Below are positions 1-12,195 of a DNA stretch of 64,000 nucleotides, piece after piece (the first letter of the stretch is position 1; every line of letters begins with the position of its first letter). Position numbers and translations under genes: made by a program. The notes under the pieces are model-generated. The model was not told the origin of the DNA, made no database searches, and saw nothing but the letters and a program-made list of their open reading frames with translations. The stretch comes from Apoderus coryli. Lineage: Eukaryota; Arthropoda; Insecta; Coleoptera; Attelabidae. The stretch spans positions 3,668,860-3,732,859 of the forward strand of contig OU452199.1 of the NCBI GenBank assembly GCA_911728435.2, read 5' to 3'.

Positions 1-96
1 AATGCTATTGCAGTTCCTACCCCTACGTAAAGCTGTGATTCTTGGACCACTTATCGGAGGCATTTAAAAGCCCTAGAGAAGTATCATCAACGATTA

Positions 97-566
97 TTGG
101 AATCAAATGGCAGGGCCGACGAACAAACATCCGCGTTCTGGAGGAAGCTGAATGAACTAGCATGGAGCATCCGCATGCCAACGGAACGCCTTCCAAAGAG
201 AATCCTTTATTCACAGCTTAAGGTCGGCTCACGAAATCAGGGAGAGCAGCAAAAGAGGTACAAGGATGTTCTTAAGACCAACAATGAAAAACTGTGGCTT
301 AGATGTAAAGAACCACTCGGAACAGATCGCGAACGACCGATCGAGATGGAGGCGTACCATTGACGAGGGTCATCGAGTTTTTAAATAGCAGCGTCGACGA
401 CATGAGGATGCAAAGAGGCAGCATCGAAAGGAAAAATAATGCATCGATGGGGCAGCGCACCTACAACAGTCATGGTGGTGATTGGGTGTGTCAATTTTGT
501 CATAAGGTTTGCGACTCGAGGATCGATCTGTTTAGCCATCTTAGGGTTCACCACAGAAATCCCTGA
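97..566 (+). mobile_element. LINE 3' end fragment with C2H2-like motif
   Basis: This is a decayed C-terminal piece of a non-LTR retrotransposon ORF2. It shows the conserved block RLPKRILYSQLKVGSRNQG followed by QQKRYKDVLK (about 190-275), then a DRSRWRRTIDEGHRVF stretch near 335-380 that is reachable only by changing frame. It ends in a C2H2-like motif (CQFCHKVC...SRIDLFSHLRVHH, about 490-555). This order is familiar from LINE ORFs of many animals. At least one frameshift near 290-330 breaks it, so it is not coding. It probably lies in an intron of the minus-strand gene that continues past the left edge, but that is inference. Confidence 0.6.
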
Positions 567-599
567 GTGATAATGATGACCAGTTAATTCTCATGACAA

Positions 600-1680
600 A
601 ATTGTATTGAATGTAGCCTTTTCTTTTGCTTTTAAAAGCTTATAGATCATCAAAGTCAACTTTGTGTGCGATGGTGTCGTTGGACGTTCGAAACGGCTTC
701 AACTCTGTGTCATGGGTGCACATCCTGCGGGCCCTTGAGAGTAGAGCAGTGCAATCGGCCACCATGCGTCTAGTTGGGGACTATTTGAATAACAGGCATA
801 TAAATATAACAGCAGCAGACGAAGCACAGAAGCTGGTGGTAAGCAAGGATCGGTCTTGGGCCCTATCCTCTGGAATATCATGTATGATGGAGTACTCAAG
901 GTTGAGCAGCCGGAGGGGGTGACACTGGTCGCTTTTGCGGACGACCTCGCAATAGTGACAGTTTCCATAAGCGAAGTCGAGCTCCAAGACATTGTGAATG
1001 ACGCAGCGGCGCGTGTGGTGGACTTCAGATTGCTCCAGAAAAGACTAAGGCAGTGCTCCTAACGAGGAAACGGCCTACAGATGTGGCATTTAGGATAATG
1101 GACACACAAGTAACGGTGGACCGACAACTAAAGTACCTGGGAGTCTGGCTGGACACGAGAATGCATTTCCGGGAACACCTACAAAGGAGGGCAAAGAAAG
1201 CCATGGAAAGAGTAACAGGATTGGCTAGGGAATGATCAAAAGGGTGGCAAACGACCAAAACCAGAGGGAATGGCAAAGGATGTGAGACGACGACACCAGG
1301 GGAAGATGGACCAAAAGATTGATTCCAAATATGGGTCGATAGGAAGTTCGGAGAAGTAAATTAGGAGTAATTTACTTATGTTATGGAGATAACGCCAGCA
1401 ATCCAATGGTAAAATAGACTCTGATGACTGCACATACTGCCAGGAAACAGATACAGCAAAACATACTATCTTTCGCGGTCCTAGATAAGAACACGACAGC
1501 AACCAATGGAACCGAGAACCGAGAACGGATATACGGCCGGACAACTTGGTAAACCAAATGCCTAGAGTTACCGCAACAATGGAGGATCATTGATGAATAT
1601 ATACCAGCGGTAATACAGATCAAGGAAGAGGAAGAGCGACACTTACATGCGCAAGAGAAATAACGACCGCGAGGGGCAGT
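600..1680 (+). mobile_element. R1-clade-like LINE remnant (RT to Zn-knuckle end)
   Basis: Reverse-transcriptase pieces lie in two frames. SLDVRNGFNSVSW corresponds to the RT 'A' region at about 670-715. MGPILWNIMYDGVL and VAFADDLAIVTV (the catalytic FADD box) lie at about 856-965. LKYLGVWLDTRMHFREHL follows at about 1130-1180. Downstream, broken frames still show the R1-type tail (CxxC...H region about 1430-1480 and a KEEEERHLHAQEK block near 1625-1665). Frame changes near 850 and 1040 and stops after 1235 show that it is dead. It is followed by a T-rich stretch (1725-1800). Confidence 0.65.
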
Positions 1681-1978
1681 GAGATCCTGTTCTTCCAGCT
1701 TTTCTGCTATTGATGAGGAACTCTTTGGTTTTTGTTGTTGTTTTGTTATTGTTTATTGATGTTTTGTTTCGTTTATTTATCTTTGTATTCTGTTTTGATT
1801 CCCGGTAATGGGATTTTAGTTATGTATTGACATGATTTTAAAAATTAATCGAATGGAAAAAAAGGAAAAAGACACGAAGATGTTTGAGAATATATTTCCA
1901 AGACACTCTGTATTTAAATCATAATTTTGACATTCTGCAAGCTGGGAATATAAAAATTTGTCAAAAACTGATACTTAC

Positions 1979-4900
1979 ATACAGTAATTTGTTCGAAAAC
2001 CAACTTTAAATATCGTATACACAAGTCTGGTGACCCTTTCCTAGTTTCAATGAATACTTTTAAAACACCAATAACCAAATTACAACTACCAGAAGAGTAG
2101 GCCTCCGGTAATTCATTACTTTGAAGTTCCAAACAAAATTTCTAAAAAAATAAATCAATAAAACCGTTTTAATTAATAATTTAAATTGAACTTATCACAA
2201 CTCTTACTTCAAAAATCACTACATCATCTAAAATACTTCCAATTAATTGTTCAACTTGTTTAAAAATTATGTTTTCAATACATGTGACTGTTGAGCTTGG
2301 AAATCCAATTGCATCAAAAGGAAAACTGAAAATTAGATTACAAATGTGCTATTTTTAAAATGCTAGAGACTGGGACTACCGTAAGCATTTATACATTCCA
2401 TAAATGTATATGGCACCTAGCTTAATCCCATTGGTCCGATTTAAAATTTAAGCCAATAAACGTAAAGTGCAATATGCGCGTACGGAATGTAAATCGGTGC
2501 CATATGCACTTACGAAATGTAATAGTTATCGCTGCGCTGACATAATTTTAAGCAGATTTATTTTGTTTATTTGGGTTCAGTTGTGGTTATGCATGTTTGA
2601 GTTTTAAATTGTTACCTTTGGATTATAAATATTTTGAACTGAGTCCTAGAAAATATAGAGCTAATCTATTTACCGAGAATGATGTTAGACAATGGGTGGG
2701 TGAATTTGTGACCTTGACCAATTCTAATTGGAGAGTGTCCCCATAAATCGGATTCTCAGTCTGTATCTAAAGTCGCCTTAAGACACTATAAAAAACAATA
2801 TCGAGCTGAACTTTCTAAGGCCAAAAGAAGGGCGGGCTTATGAGGAGTATATTGCATCCGCTATTAATAGGCCTGCTGCTGTGTGGAGACTGGTCAAGGA
2901 TTGGGAATCAACTCCAAATCTCGGGACAGCTGAGAACTTGACTGCGCATATTTTAAATGACTACTTTACAACTGCGGCTGATGATATCATAAAACAGCTA
3001 CCAGCCACATCGGTCACTTCTGAGAAATATATGTCTCCCACTAGAGCTGCTGGATTTAGTTTGAGAACGGTAACCTTTAATGAAGTACGTGAAAAACTAT
3101 CAGGTATGAAAAACACAAAAAGCTCGGATTGTTATGAGCTTAATGTTAGGATTATTGGGACTTTAAAGAATCTGCTAGTGGTGCCGCTTACTAAGTTGAT
3201 AAACCATTGCATTGGTGACGCTGTATTTCCGGCGGTCTTGAAGGAGGCAAGGGTTATTCCAATCTACAAAAATAAAGGATCGGTTGATGATCCCAGTAAC
3301 TATCGACCAATATCGATCTTGCCAATTTTTTCAAAAATCTTTGAGTCTATTATTAAAACTCAAATAACTGAATATTTTGAAGCAAATAATCTCTTTATGC
3401 AAAGTCAATATGGCTTTCGTAATAAGAGATCTACTACTCTTGCAATTAATAACCTTTTGGAATATGTTTCGGATAGCATGGAGCGGGCTGTGACACCTTT
3501 GCTTTCTTTTATGACCTCACTAAGGCTTTTGACTGTGTCTCACACGAGATACTTTTTCAGAAACTCTCTTACTATAACTTTGATGTTGACAGTCTTGCCT
3601 TGGTTGGCTCTTATCTCAGCGATCGTTTTCAACACGTTTTGTATGGGGGACGATACTCGGAGAGACGAAGAGTTGGACGGGGTGTGCCCCAGGGGTCGGT
3701 TCTGGGACCTTTACTGTTTTTAATATACGTAAATGATTTATACAAATTTCAAGAAGACTCAAATATAATCCTCTTTGCTGACGACACAACTAGTCTGATT
3801 AGATATCGACCAAACGACTCTTTAGGGGAGTTGGTTAATGCTGTTGAGACTGACATAGGCAATTGGTTTCTGGCAAATGAACTGAGCTTAAATCAGGCTA
3901 AAACTCAGAACATGAACTTTACATTGCGTTCTGCGCCTATCGATCTTCAGAGCGATGTTCGCGTGAAGTTCCTTGGGGTTCATCTTGATCCTAAATTAAC
4001 CTGGGAGAGTCATGTTCGAAAGCTTGGGTGCTCGCTGTCCAGGGTCATATATCTCATCAGAAGGTTGCGCAGAGTGTTTCAATCGCCAGTCTGTTGACGG
4101 TGTATCACGGTTATTTTGTTTCCCGTATGTCGTATGGTATTTTGAACTGGGGACATAGTTCCCATGCAATGAAAATCTTCAAGCTACAGAGGAGATGTTT
4201 ACGTACAATGTTGGGGCTCGGTTGGCGTGACTGCTGTAAAAAGTATTTTGTTGAACACGGACTACTTACTTTGCCTTCCTTGTACATCTTAAACTGTCTT
4301 GGCTACATTCGAACCAATGCCTCGCATTTCACTCTTCACTCTGATATGCATAATTATGGTACGCGAAATCGACATGACATATTGCCTGAATTTCACCGCC
4401 GATTGAGGACTAGGAAAGGTTCTGACTATTATTGTGTTAAATTTTATAATAAGCTGCCGTCTCACATAAAGAACCTTGGTGAAGTCCAGTTTATCAAAAG
4501 TATTAAATCATTTTTGATATCTCAAGCTTTTTATACCTTTGAGGACTATTTCAAGAGCGATATTGTAAGATTTTTCTAGATTTTAGTTTGTTTTATGTTG
4601 TTGCTGTTTTAATTTGTTTGTAAGCCTTTCTTTGTTGCTGTAACTTTGATTGATTAATTTTTGTTCTTTTTTGACGTACTATACATGTTTTGTAACATAA
4701 GATGGTGAATAAATATATCTATCTATCTTACATTCCGTACGCGCATATATCACTTATTGGCTTAAATTTGAAATCGGACCAATGGGATTAAGCTAGGTGC
4801 CGTATAATACATGTACGGAATGTATAAATGCCTACCGTAGTGCGTACAAAAGAATAGAAAATAGATAAAATCATAGCCTAAATAATTTAAAATCAAGAAC

Positions 4901-6299
4901 ATCATTAGTTTCTTGAACTTACCGATATATTATATACAAAAATTGCATTAAGTCTTTACAAATATTCTTGGTAACTTCCCAAAATTGTTGAAGCAAAGTT
5001 ATTAAAATTCTGATCAGAAAACTGCAATATTTAGTCCTATTGACTACTTGAACTTCGTTAGACTGTCTATCCTGAAATAAATGTATAAAAAACCATTGTT
5101 ACTGTCACTGTCCTTTCCTTAACTTAACTTAACTTAACCAACGAGCGTACGTTTCAGTAATTAATTAGCTACAAAAGTAGCCAATGAACAAATCGATGGA
5201 TTCCTAACCAATAAAATGTCATACTTACAGAATTAATTAGTATTTCTAATTCGTTTTCAATCGCAGATGTCAAACAGTTCACAGCTAACTTAAGATTTAC
5301 GGAATCCATAATAATACATTGATATTTCTGTGTTAACAATGTGTACTGTTTCCATGTTTCACAAGTTAATTTAGGATGATTATTGGATAAAGTCTCAGCT
5401 ATATGACAAATACAATCGAGTACTAGAATTGAAAAATCAATGTTTAAAGTTTAAACTATTAGAATATCCAGAATAGAATGAAACTGCTATGTATTGACAT
5501 TAAGAGAAGATACACTACTTTCTACTGTGAGTTTACGAGATGACATGTTAATTTTGCCAAATATATTTGTTGGAATTGTTTTGAATATATTCAGATACCT
5601 ACTAACCAGTATTTAAAACAATCTTGTCTGCATCATTTGTAACTGATACACGACTTGTAAACATCGTTAAATATAGCATATACAACTCTTCACAAGAAAC
5701 AAACAATTCTTGTAATTCTGTACCAAACTTTTCCCTATACTGTTCTGAACTAAAAGGCAATGTGATTATTATAAAATATACTAGTTATATAGGTACATGG
5801 TTGTTTACCTCTTTCTACAATGGTGAAAAGTGATATGAACACATAGTAACAAATTTACAGATGTATCTTTTATACAACTAAGCTGTATTGTCTCATTTTG
5901 TGTAATGAATTTGAAAATACACTTAAGCTCCGATAGGTAATCACTGGAAACCTTAAATATTGTACAATTATTCATTATACTGATTTACAAGTTTAAAAAT
6001 AATAAAATACTATAGTAGGTACTTACCTGAATATTTTCTTTTATCAGTTCTAAAACAATATCATCGTCCATCGAATCAAAGAAGAATGAGTTATCGTTAA
6101 ATATCTGGAAAAAACCGCATTACAATAATTGATAAAATGTTGCTGTTTCTTATGGTAATTGCTACTTTTTCTAAATGTTGTTTAACTGTTGGTAGAAGTA
6201 TAGTCAATAATTTGTCTTGTGCTTCTTGTAACGAAAAAGTATTTAAATATTGTTCCAGTACACATTTCATATGTTTTAGGGCATCCTTGTTATTTGTAG
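1979..6299 (-). CDS. FIRRM: FIRRM (C1orf112)-like recombination regulator, partial
   Basis: Eight exons were assembled on the minus strand: 6299-6166, 6104-6027, 5927-5809, 5749-5607, 5422-5229, 5071-4923, 2325-2208 and 2141-1979. Phases agree across every junction. The encoded protein is Leu-rich and helical with no obvious catalytic motif. Segment order resembles human FIRRM: LLTILLPTVK near the start, then a CETWKQYTLLTQKYQCII block, then FPFDAIGFPSSTV and ELPEAYSSGSCNLVIGVLKV. FIRRM works with the AAA ATPase FIGNL1 to limit RAD51 filaments in homologous recombination. About 40 N-terminal residues and the C-terminal half are missing; the latter must lie beyond the left edge. The last donor could be at 1979 or 1983, and the acceptor of exon 3 could instead be at 5943 (out of phase). 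Identification is by recalled similarity, not by a search. Confidence 0.6.
2375..4841. mobile_element. Palindromic MITE split by a LINE
   Basis: Inverted arms of roughly 115 bp lie at about 2375-2494 and 4728-4841. Both contain GCATTTATACATTCC, GGCACCTAGCTTAATCCCAT, TGGTCCGATTT and ATGCGCGTACGGAATGTAA. The outer ends read ACTACCGTAAGCATT and ACTACGGTAGGCATT (right arm reverse-complemented). Without the interior LINE the arms would form an almost perfect foldback element. The unit lies in a FIRRM-like intron between exons 4923 and 2325. A TA dinucleotide occurs at both outer ends, compatible with a Tc1/mariner-type MITE, but the superfamily is not proved. Confidence 0.7.
2690..4735 (+). mobile_element. 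Jockey/CR1-type LINE, 5'-truncated, ATCT tail
   Basis: Reverse transcriptase is encoded in three frames. YRPISILPIFSKIFE and QYGFRNKRST lie in 2881-3480. After a frame change come GVPQGSVLGPLLFLIYVNDL and IILFADDTTSL (3680-3800), then FLGVHLDPKLTWESHV. After another change the C-terminal domain runs to 4579 (NRHDILPEF...YNKLPSHIK). The 3' end is AATAAATAT followed by tandem ATCT units (4711-4731) rather than poly(A). Frameshifts near 2840, 3500-3600 and 4060 kill it. It belongs to the same family as the 3' fragment at 29540-30241, which is nearly identical over 700 bp. Confidence 0.8.
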
Positions 6300-6946
6300 C
6301 TTTGGTAAACAGGTCTTAATTACGACTGTTAAGGTATTTATTATTAATATAAGCAGGTAATTGATGCAATATATAATTTGTATACAAAAAGGATATCAGT
6401 ATCATGTATTCATTAGTCGTTTTCATATTTAAACGTAAAATTACAAGTTTAAAGCTATAGAGAACAGGAAAATTGAATTGTTTTTAAACTTTAATTTTAA
6501 GCGGTTAGGTTTGAAAATTGCCCATTCTCTTTTTAATAGTGGGTTTGCTTATGTCAAATATCAGGTATTTCCACTCACTTCAGTTTTCGCTCGTTCCTAT
6601 TAAAAACCACTTTCTTCGTTCCGTTCAAAATCCAATATTAGTCTAACTCAGATGAATTGCAATATTATTGCAAATATATTATCTCATTATTGGGTAAATG
6701 AGTGGTTGAACCATTGGTCACTTGTAGAGATTTTATTATTATTTAGGAATTCCTAGTCAAAGGTTCTATCCTTCAATGAGAAAATATGAGTAATTTTCAC
6801 TCACCTGATAGTTAACTGAGCAATGATAATTTTGACAGTTTGTGGGTCCTTTTGTAAAAAAAAGGCAAGTGAGGTAGCGATAATTAATATGTCACATAGT
6901 CTATAGTTCTATAGCAATAACACCTAAAGTGGCCTAAAGTACATTA
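6300..6946. other. Unresolved 5' region of the FIRRM-like gene
   Basis: No exon can be defended here. The first mapped FIRRM-like exon begins at 6299 after a weak acceptor (TTTACCAAAG on the minus strand), so at least one upstream exon with the start codon is expected. A minus-strand ATG at about 6425 opens a short frame with no clean donor. Otherwise the region is AT-rich with no RNA gene seen. Confidence 0.3.
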
Positions 6947-7570
6947 GGGTTATTCTTTCGTACTGAACTAAGTGAACAATCTGAAAATTATCAGTTCATT
7001 CACGATTGTGCGTATTCTTTCGACATCGGTCACTTCTACCAAACTGATTAAAATTCCTACCCCCCTTGCCGCTTACTGGCAACCTCTAGGTACCGGTTAG
7101 TTCGTTCAGTTGACAATTAACCTCTAAAAGTATTAAATATTGAGAGATAATAATTGGAATATGATTTCGAATCAAACTAATAAATTGTAAAAGTTTAAAA
7201 CATGGATAATAATATCATGGAAGAAATAATTTTCCAGTTTTCAGAGCAGATTTGGTTGTTTTCACAAGTTTTCGAGGTTAAGTGAAAGACAATCACAAAA
7301 ACGATGACCTTTCGGTTTCGCCAAATATTCAGTTCAGTATAATCACATTCAGGCAGAAAAAAATTATCATGGCTTAGAAATATCCGTCAATGGACGGGGA
7401 TAAAGGACTTCCAAACGTTGCAGAATGCTGCAATTAATAGAAGCATATGATAGGAATAGAAAAGATGAACGCCTACGCAGGAATCTGCACGGCACTAAAA
7501 GAAGAAGAATAATCACATTCAGTTTAATCACATTCACTTGTTCAGATCAATCACTACGAAAGAATAACCC
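6947..7570. mobile_element. TA-flanked MITE with GGGTTATTCTTTCGTA TIRs
   Basis: The left end GGGTTATTCTTTCGTACTGA (6947) is repeated in inverted form at the right end (TCACTACGAAAGAATAACCC, ending 7570). Each end is bordered by TA (6945-6946 and 7571-7572). Inside, ATAATCACATTCAG occurs near 7340 and again near 7510. A stretch at about 7375-7450 resembles the WTG(I/M)KxFQxLQ segment of LINE ORFs (RNIRQWTGIKDFQTLQNAA), suggesting a captured fragment. There is no intact ORF. Confidence 0.6.
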
Positions 7571-8610
7571 TATTGTTATTGGTCGCGTTCATCACAACAT
7601 AGCGCTACCGATCATCAATTTTCTTCTGAACGCGTGTTTTGTGAATTGATCCTTGTGAGCACTTTGATAGCGGTCGCCATTTTTTCCATCAGATTTGAAA
7701 TTCGCTACCGATAGAATCTGTCATTTCTGTCAACATTGTCATGGCGTCAAATATATAAAATAAACAAAACAAACCTGTGCAATAAATAAACCTGATTTAA
7801 TTATCTTTATCTATGCAGATTATGCAAGTTTGATAGAACAATTTTCGGGTATTTTATTTATATGGGGCGTGTGGTCATGAATAGACTAAACGTTAATTTT
7901 TCTTTGTTATGACTAAAATTAATATCAAATAAATTAGGTTGTTATGTTCTTGACCTCTTGTTTCTTGTTGAATCATTCATTCAATTACGAATTGATGGAT
8001 CGCTCTAAAAATCGCTACCTTTGAACTTTGTTGTGATGAACCGATGTACGCAACCATTCTCTGTAGTCCGTACGGACGCAGGATAATAAAAATAGTATGG
8101 TACCGAAAGTACACATATCCCGAACCTTCAGCACAGTTTTTACCGGACCGTACGTGGTTTAAACTGTGCCTCCAGTAGGTACGGTATAGATAAGCTGAAG
8201 CTGTGCTATATGCATATAATAAGAGACATAATTTGGTATACAATGCATTGAATGAATGTAATGTTGATAGTGAACAATCAACAGCTAATAATACTTCATT
8301 ATCATTTTATTTGTATTAAATAAACAGACGCATTACTCATTTTTATAATATTTAGCATATTATGTTAGTCATTAAATTATAAAAAATTAGCATTTTTTAT
8401 TGATGACTATAAGCCCAGATTAAGGAACTTCTTTATCTTAACAAGGTCATAACCGTGTAGTCAGTACCTTACACTATACGTAATCTAAGGTCAGTACTAA
8501 GTAAGTATATCCAGATGTTCCCGAAATGAGAAGTTAAATTTAACAAATAATCTCAAGGCAAATCGGCAATTGAGCTTTTTCCACAATGCAAAAATGGGTT
8601 TTACCCATAC
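7571..8610. other. AT-rich intergenic stretch, no gene seen
   Basis: No open frame with plausible splice sites was found. A patch at about 8120-8260 carries several inverted copies of the short string AAACTGTG/CACAGTTT and looks like an old MITE. A related string recurs near 61320-61370. Confidence 0.3.
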
Positions 8611-8673
8611 CACAGTATACATATATGTATACTGTGCCCATACCCTACAACATTGTCTTTATAAAGACAATGT
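8611..8673. repeat. Two adjacent perfect palindromes
   Basis: A 26-bp perfect palindrome occupies 8611-8636 (half-site CACAGTATACATA). A 24-bp perfect palindrome follows at 8650-8673 (half-site ACATTGTCTTTA), about 300 bp upstream of gene A. A diverged version of the second occurs at 63561-63588. These are probably foldback MITE relics, though a regulatory role cannot be excluded. Confidence 0.7.
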
Positions 8674-8958
8674 CTATAGTTATACCTACAGGGGCCTCTA
8701 ATACTAATGAGAACAAATCGGTTTTGAATAGTACCAATATATTATATTCGCAACTACTTTTGATACTACACTGTTTTCGATTATATTATTTATTGTGTTA
8801 TCTTTTGATAACAACTGGAAATTAAATAAAGTACCTAAATAGATTTGATTCCTCAAATATGTTGCAGTATTATTTTGATAAAAACGGAAATCAGTGAATT
8901 TTAAGTTGGTTTTTTTATAAAAAAAAGTGCGTGATCTTATAAACAATAAATTTACACT

Positions 8959-10061
8959 ATGGAAATGGATAGAAACCAACATTACAACTGCAACTGGGAT
9001 TATCATAATCATCGCTGCATTCGAGATATTGATCCAACAACACTAGCATTAATAATTACATTTTCAATTGCAGCCTTTATTTTTGTGTGTTGTTGTACTT
9101 GTTGTCTAGGTAAATAGGTCTATATAAATCCATTTTAAAGTTAGGTATAACGTTATGTTATTATAAATAAAAACTAACAACATTATGACGGAGATAGGAA
9201 CCTACACTTCTGTTGGCCTATTCCTCAGTCTGGTTCTACTGTATTAGACTTAGGCCCTGCTAAATTAAGCAAAATCTCTTGTGTAGGTAAACTCAGCTGT
9301 ACCACGAAATTATTTTTACATCAGTCCAGCTAACAACATGTTTGACTAATTTTTAATTATTTACAACTTTATTTTACAGTAAAGCGATGTAGAAGCAGGC
9401 AAACAGGTCGTGTAATAAATGGACCAAGTGTTCCTGTTCCAGCAAATAACATTCTTGTACCAAATTACGGTAAGTTACTTATATAAACAGAAACATATTG
9501 GTAATTATTCCTGTTAAGGCATGTTAAAATTATAGTTTGTTGATTTTTTTCAATACATGTATGAAAAAATATCAACTTTAATAAATTATCGCGCACCACA
9601 GTATGGTACCGGTTTTAATTCGAAAACGAATATGCAAACATGTTCGTAGTACAATAACAAGTAGAATAATTTACTTTAAAATATGTTTGTCGATATCAGA
9701 TTCATATGATATAAATGATTTACATTATAGGAACTCCTGTGATACCAAATTATCAGACTGGTATTGTTCAACAGACTGGTGCAAATGGAGAGTCTTATAT
9801 GGTACCGTTCACAGCTTTACCAAGAAATTTCAGTAAGTTAAAACCTCATAAGTACTGTTTAACATATTCATTTAACATTTAATTTCCGCAGATTACTCAT
9901 CGCCAGACGTGGAAGTACGCGATAATCACGTAATAATACGGGACCTAAGATTATTGGATGATCAAAATACGTCAAACAACCGTGACGTACCGCCACCTTA
10001 TATGGCAACACTGGAATATCAAACACAAACTCCGTATAATCCTAACTATTCGAGATATTAG
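8959..10061 (+). CDS. Gene A: small Cys/Pro-rich PPPY membrane protein
   Basis: Four exons (8959-9109, 9380-9469, 9731-9832, 9892-10061) give a 170-aa protein; all phases agree and the ATG opens the first exon. The N-terminus is short and polar with two Cys. One membrane segment follows (about residues 27-43, LALIITFSIAAFIFV), directly followed by a Cys cluster (CCCTCC), likely palmitoylated. A basic stretch KRCRSR comes next, then a Pro/Asn/Tyr-rich cytoplasmic tail. The tail ends DVPPPYMATLEYQ...PYNPNYSRY, so it has a PPxY motif for WW-domain (Nedd4-type) ligases. The layout resembles Shisa/WBP1/VOPP1-like proteins, but I cannot name the family. It is a paralogue of gene B, which ends PYNPNYNS. 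A poly(A) signal lies at 10171. Confidence 0.75.
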
Positions 10062-10170
10062 AATTTATCTAACAAAGTGATATGAAACAACAATCTGTGG
10101 TATTTTCCAAAGTCAACGAACCAACCCTAACATTTAATTATGGTTGGGTTTCGTTTTAATGTTAATTAAT

Positions 10171-10176
10171 AATAAA
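10171..10176 (+). other. Poly(A) signal of gene A
   Basis: AATAAA lies 110 bases after the gene A stop codon and is the first canonical hexamer downstream. Confidence 0.6.
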
Positions 10177-10179
10177 TAC

Positions 10180-11372
10180 GTTTTATTTTGATTAAATATA
10201 TTTTATTTACACAAAAATACAGTCTTATATTTAAATAATTTAACATCACATCTATTTATTCAGTTTATTATTCAATAAAGATTACTTGATCAACAGATAA
10301 AAACATAGAACTGATACTATAAATTGGTATTAAAATACCTGCAATTATAAGACCAACGATACTAAAATAAGTTATATCCGACACGCACCATTTTTATTCA
10401 ATTGCCTTTTTATCACTACATTGACGTATTATGGTCATTTGAATAAACATGGCTGAAACTAGTTGTCCATATCACCGGACTCTATGGTTCTATTTAAGAT
10501 GACAGTGTAAAATCACAGGTTTTCTTGTTAGTAGGAATGTTGAATGAGAATTGATCGTTGATAATTTGAAGATGAGAAATAGATTTTAATTAATCAAATC
10601 GCTGATCGTAATTTTTGAGTATTTGGAATACAAAAATAACATTTATCAAAACACAAATGTATTGTCCCCTCCCAAAGATCATCAAGTTTTGTGGAGCAAA
10701 AGAAGTAATCATCATATTTTGATTATAACAATACTCAACAGAATTTGTAGCATTCATATTATTGGTATTAAACAATAGTAAATTTGAAATATTAATATAT
10801 TTAAATATTCATAATATCTTGTTTTTATAGGAAATTTATATAGGAAGAAACAGATTAACTTAAATCAAATTAATTTTAGTTTATACTACTACTTGTCTTG
10901 AATACACTTTAGTGAAAGCAATTCGCTGTTTCCCAAAATTTTACACATTAATGTAGAGAATTTTTTTACCTTATTGTTGTGGCACCACCTTTTAGACATA
11001 GTCATGTATGCGCACAAGCGCGATGATCCGTATAGGCCAATTAACGCTAGTCTACAGCTGGCCGCCGACCTAGATTGACCAGGCTCTCTCCTGCTCCTCT
11101 CAATGTATTTTAAACTGTGATAATGTAAAACATAATGGCCTTTTAATTAAACAATACCACGGCCTCCTAACACCTGAAAACACAACACTTATACAAATTC
11201 AAAGCAACTCCAAAAATATGGCATTTTTCTTCCAAAATTTTCTATTGTCGAATATTCTTGATTATTGTGATCATTGTTGTAACGGCCACACTTCTAGAAT
11301 TCTAAAAAGGGATATGCAACCTGCGCACTCGCCAGAATTTCATCCAGTGACAGTGACGTGGCTACCTTGAGA
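10180..11372. other. Convergent intergenic spacer
   Basis: This spacer lies between the 3' ends of genes A and B. It is AT-rich and holds no supported gene. A GC-richer patch (about 10990-11100) looks like unassigned repeat. Confidence 0.3.
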
Positions 11373-11869
11373 CAGTGGCGGCTAGTTAGTGTACATTATC
11401 TCCTGATAATAAAATATCTTCTAATTACTATTTTTTTAAATTTTGTTATATTATTTCGCTATAATTTTTATCCATGTTGCATGTCAGCCCCCAGTCGTGG
11501 TTATATTAGTCCTTCCTCCTCCGTGATATACGCTACGTAAACTTCTCCTTGCTGAACGGGTGATATATGTCACAATATAGATGGACGACCTTGAGCCGGC
11601 CAATGGCATTGAGAATTATATTCTAATGTAGTTTCAGAGAATTTTTTAACTTACTTTTTAAGAAAAATTCATTATAAATGTTTAGTACTAAAAACTCTCG
11701 TAAAAACTGAATAAGTACCAAACGATGTGTCAGTATTTTGTGTTTCATGTTGTGCACGTACACCCAAAGATTTATCAAAAATTGGTGAGTACATTTTAAA
11801 TATATTTTATTAGGTATATAACGCACAAATAAAACCGCAGTTTTTACTTTATTTCACGAGACGCCACTG
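11373..11869. mobile_element. hAT-type MITE
   Basis: The ends are CAGTGGCGGCTAGTTAG (11373) and the inverse of CAGTGGCGTCTCGTG (ending 11869). The CAGTGGCG start is typical of insect hAT ends. The flanks are CCTTGAGA (11365-11372) and CCTTGATA (11870-11877), an 8-bp target-site duplication with one mismatch. The 497-bp interior has no transposase. Confidence 0.75.
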
Positions 11870-12195
11870 CCTTGATATACACAGGTTCAAGTTGTAATTT
11901 CTCTCTGCGCTTGCTCAGAATAGCTACATCTCTTTAACCAAAGTGTATCCGCACTCAACTGCAAAAACAGCCATAAATATACAAAAATATAACTTTAACT
12001 TTACTCAAAACTAAATAATGTTCAGTATAAAGAATATTATCAAATATATCATTATATAACAATACTCTTGTCTAACTACATTATATTTTAACATAAAAAA
12101 AAAACGATTATAAAAATGTAGTCTTTTTTCCTTAAACAAAATATAAAATAAAGACATAAATCAGAAGTGGGACTCACTTAAATTTTCCTCCCATT

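Noticed and set aside
5118..5139. CTTAA tandem units resembling a telomeric repeat
   Set aside because: Only about four units, and not the insect TTAGG motif; it lies in an intron.
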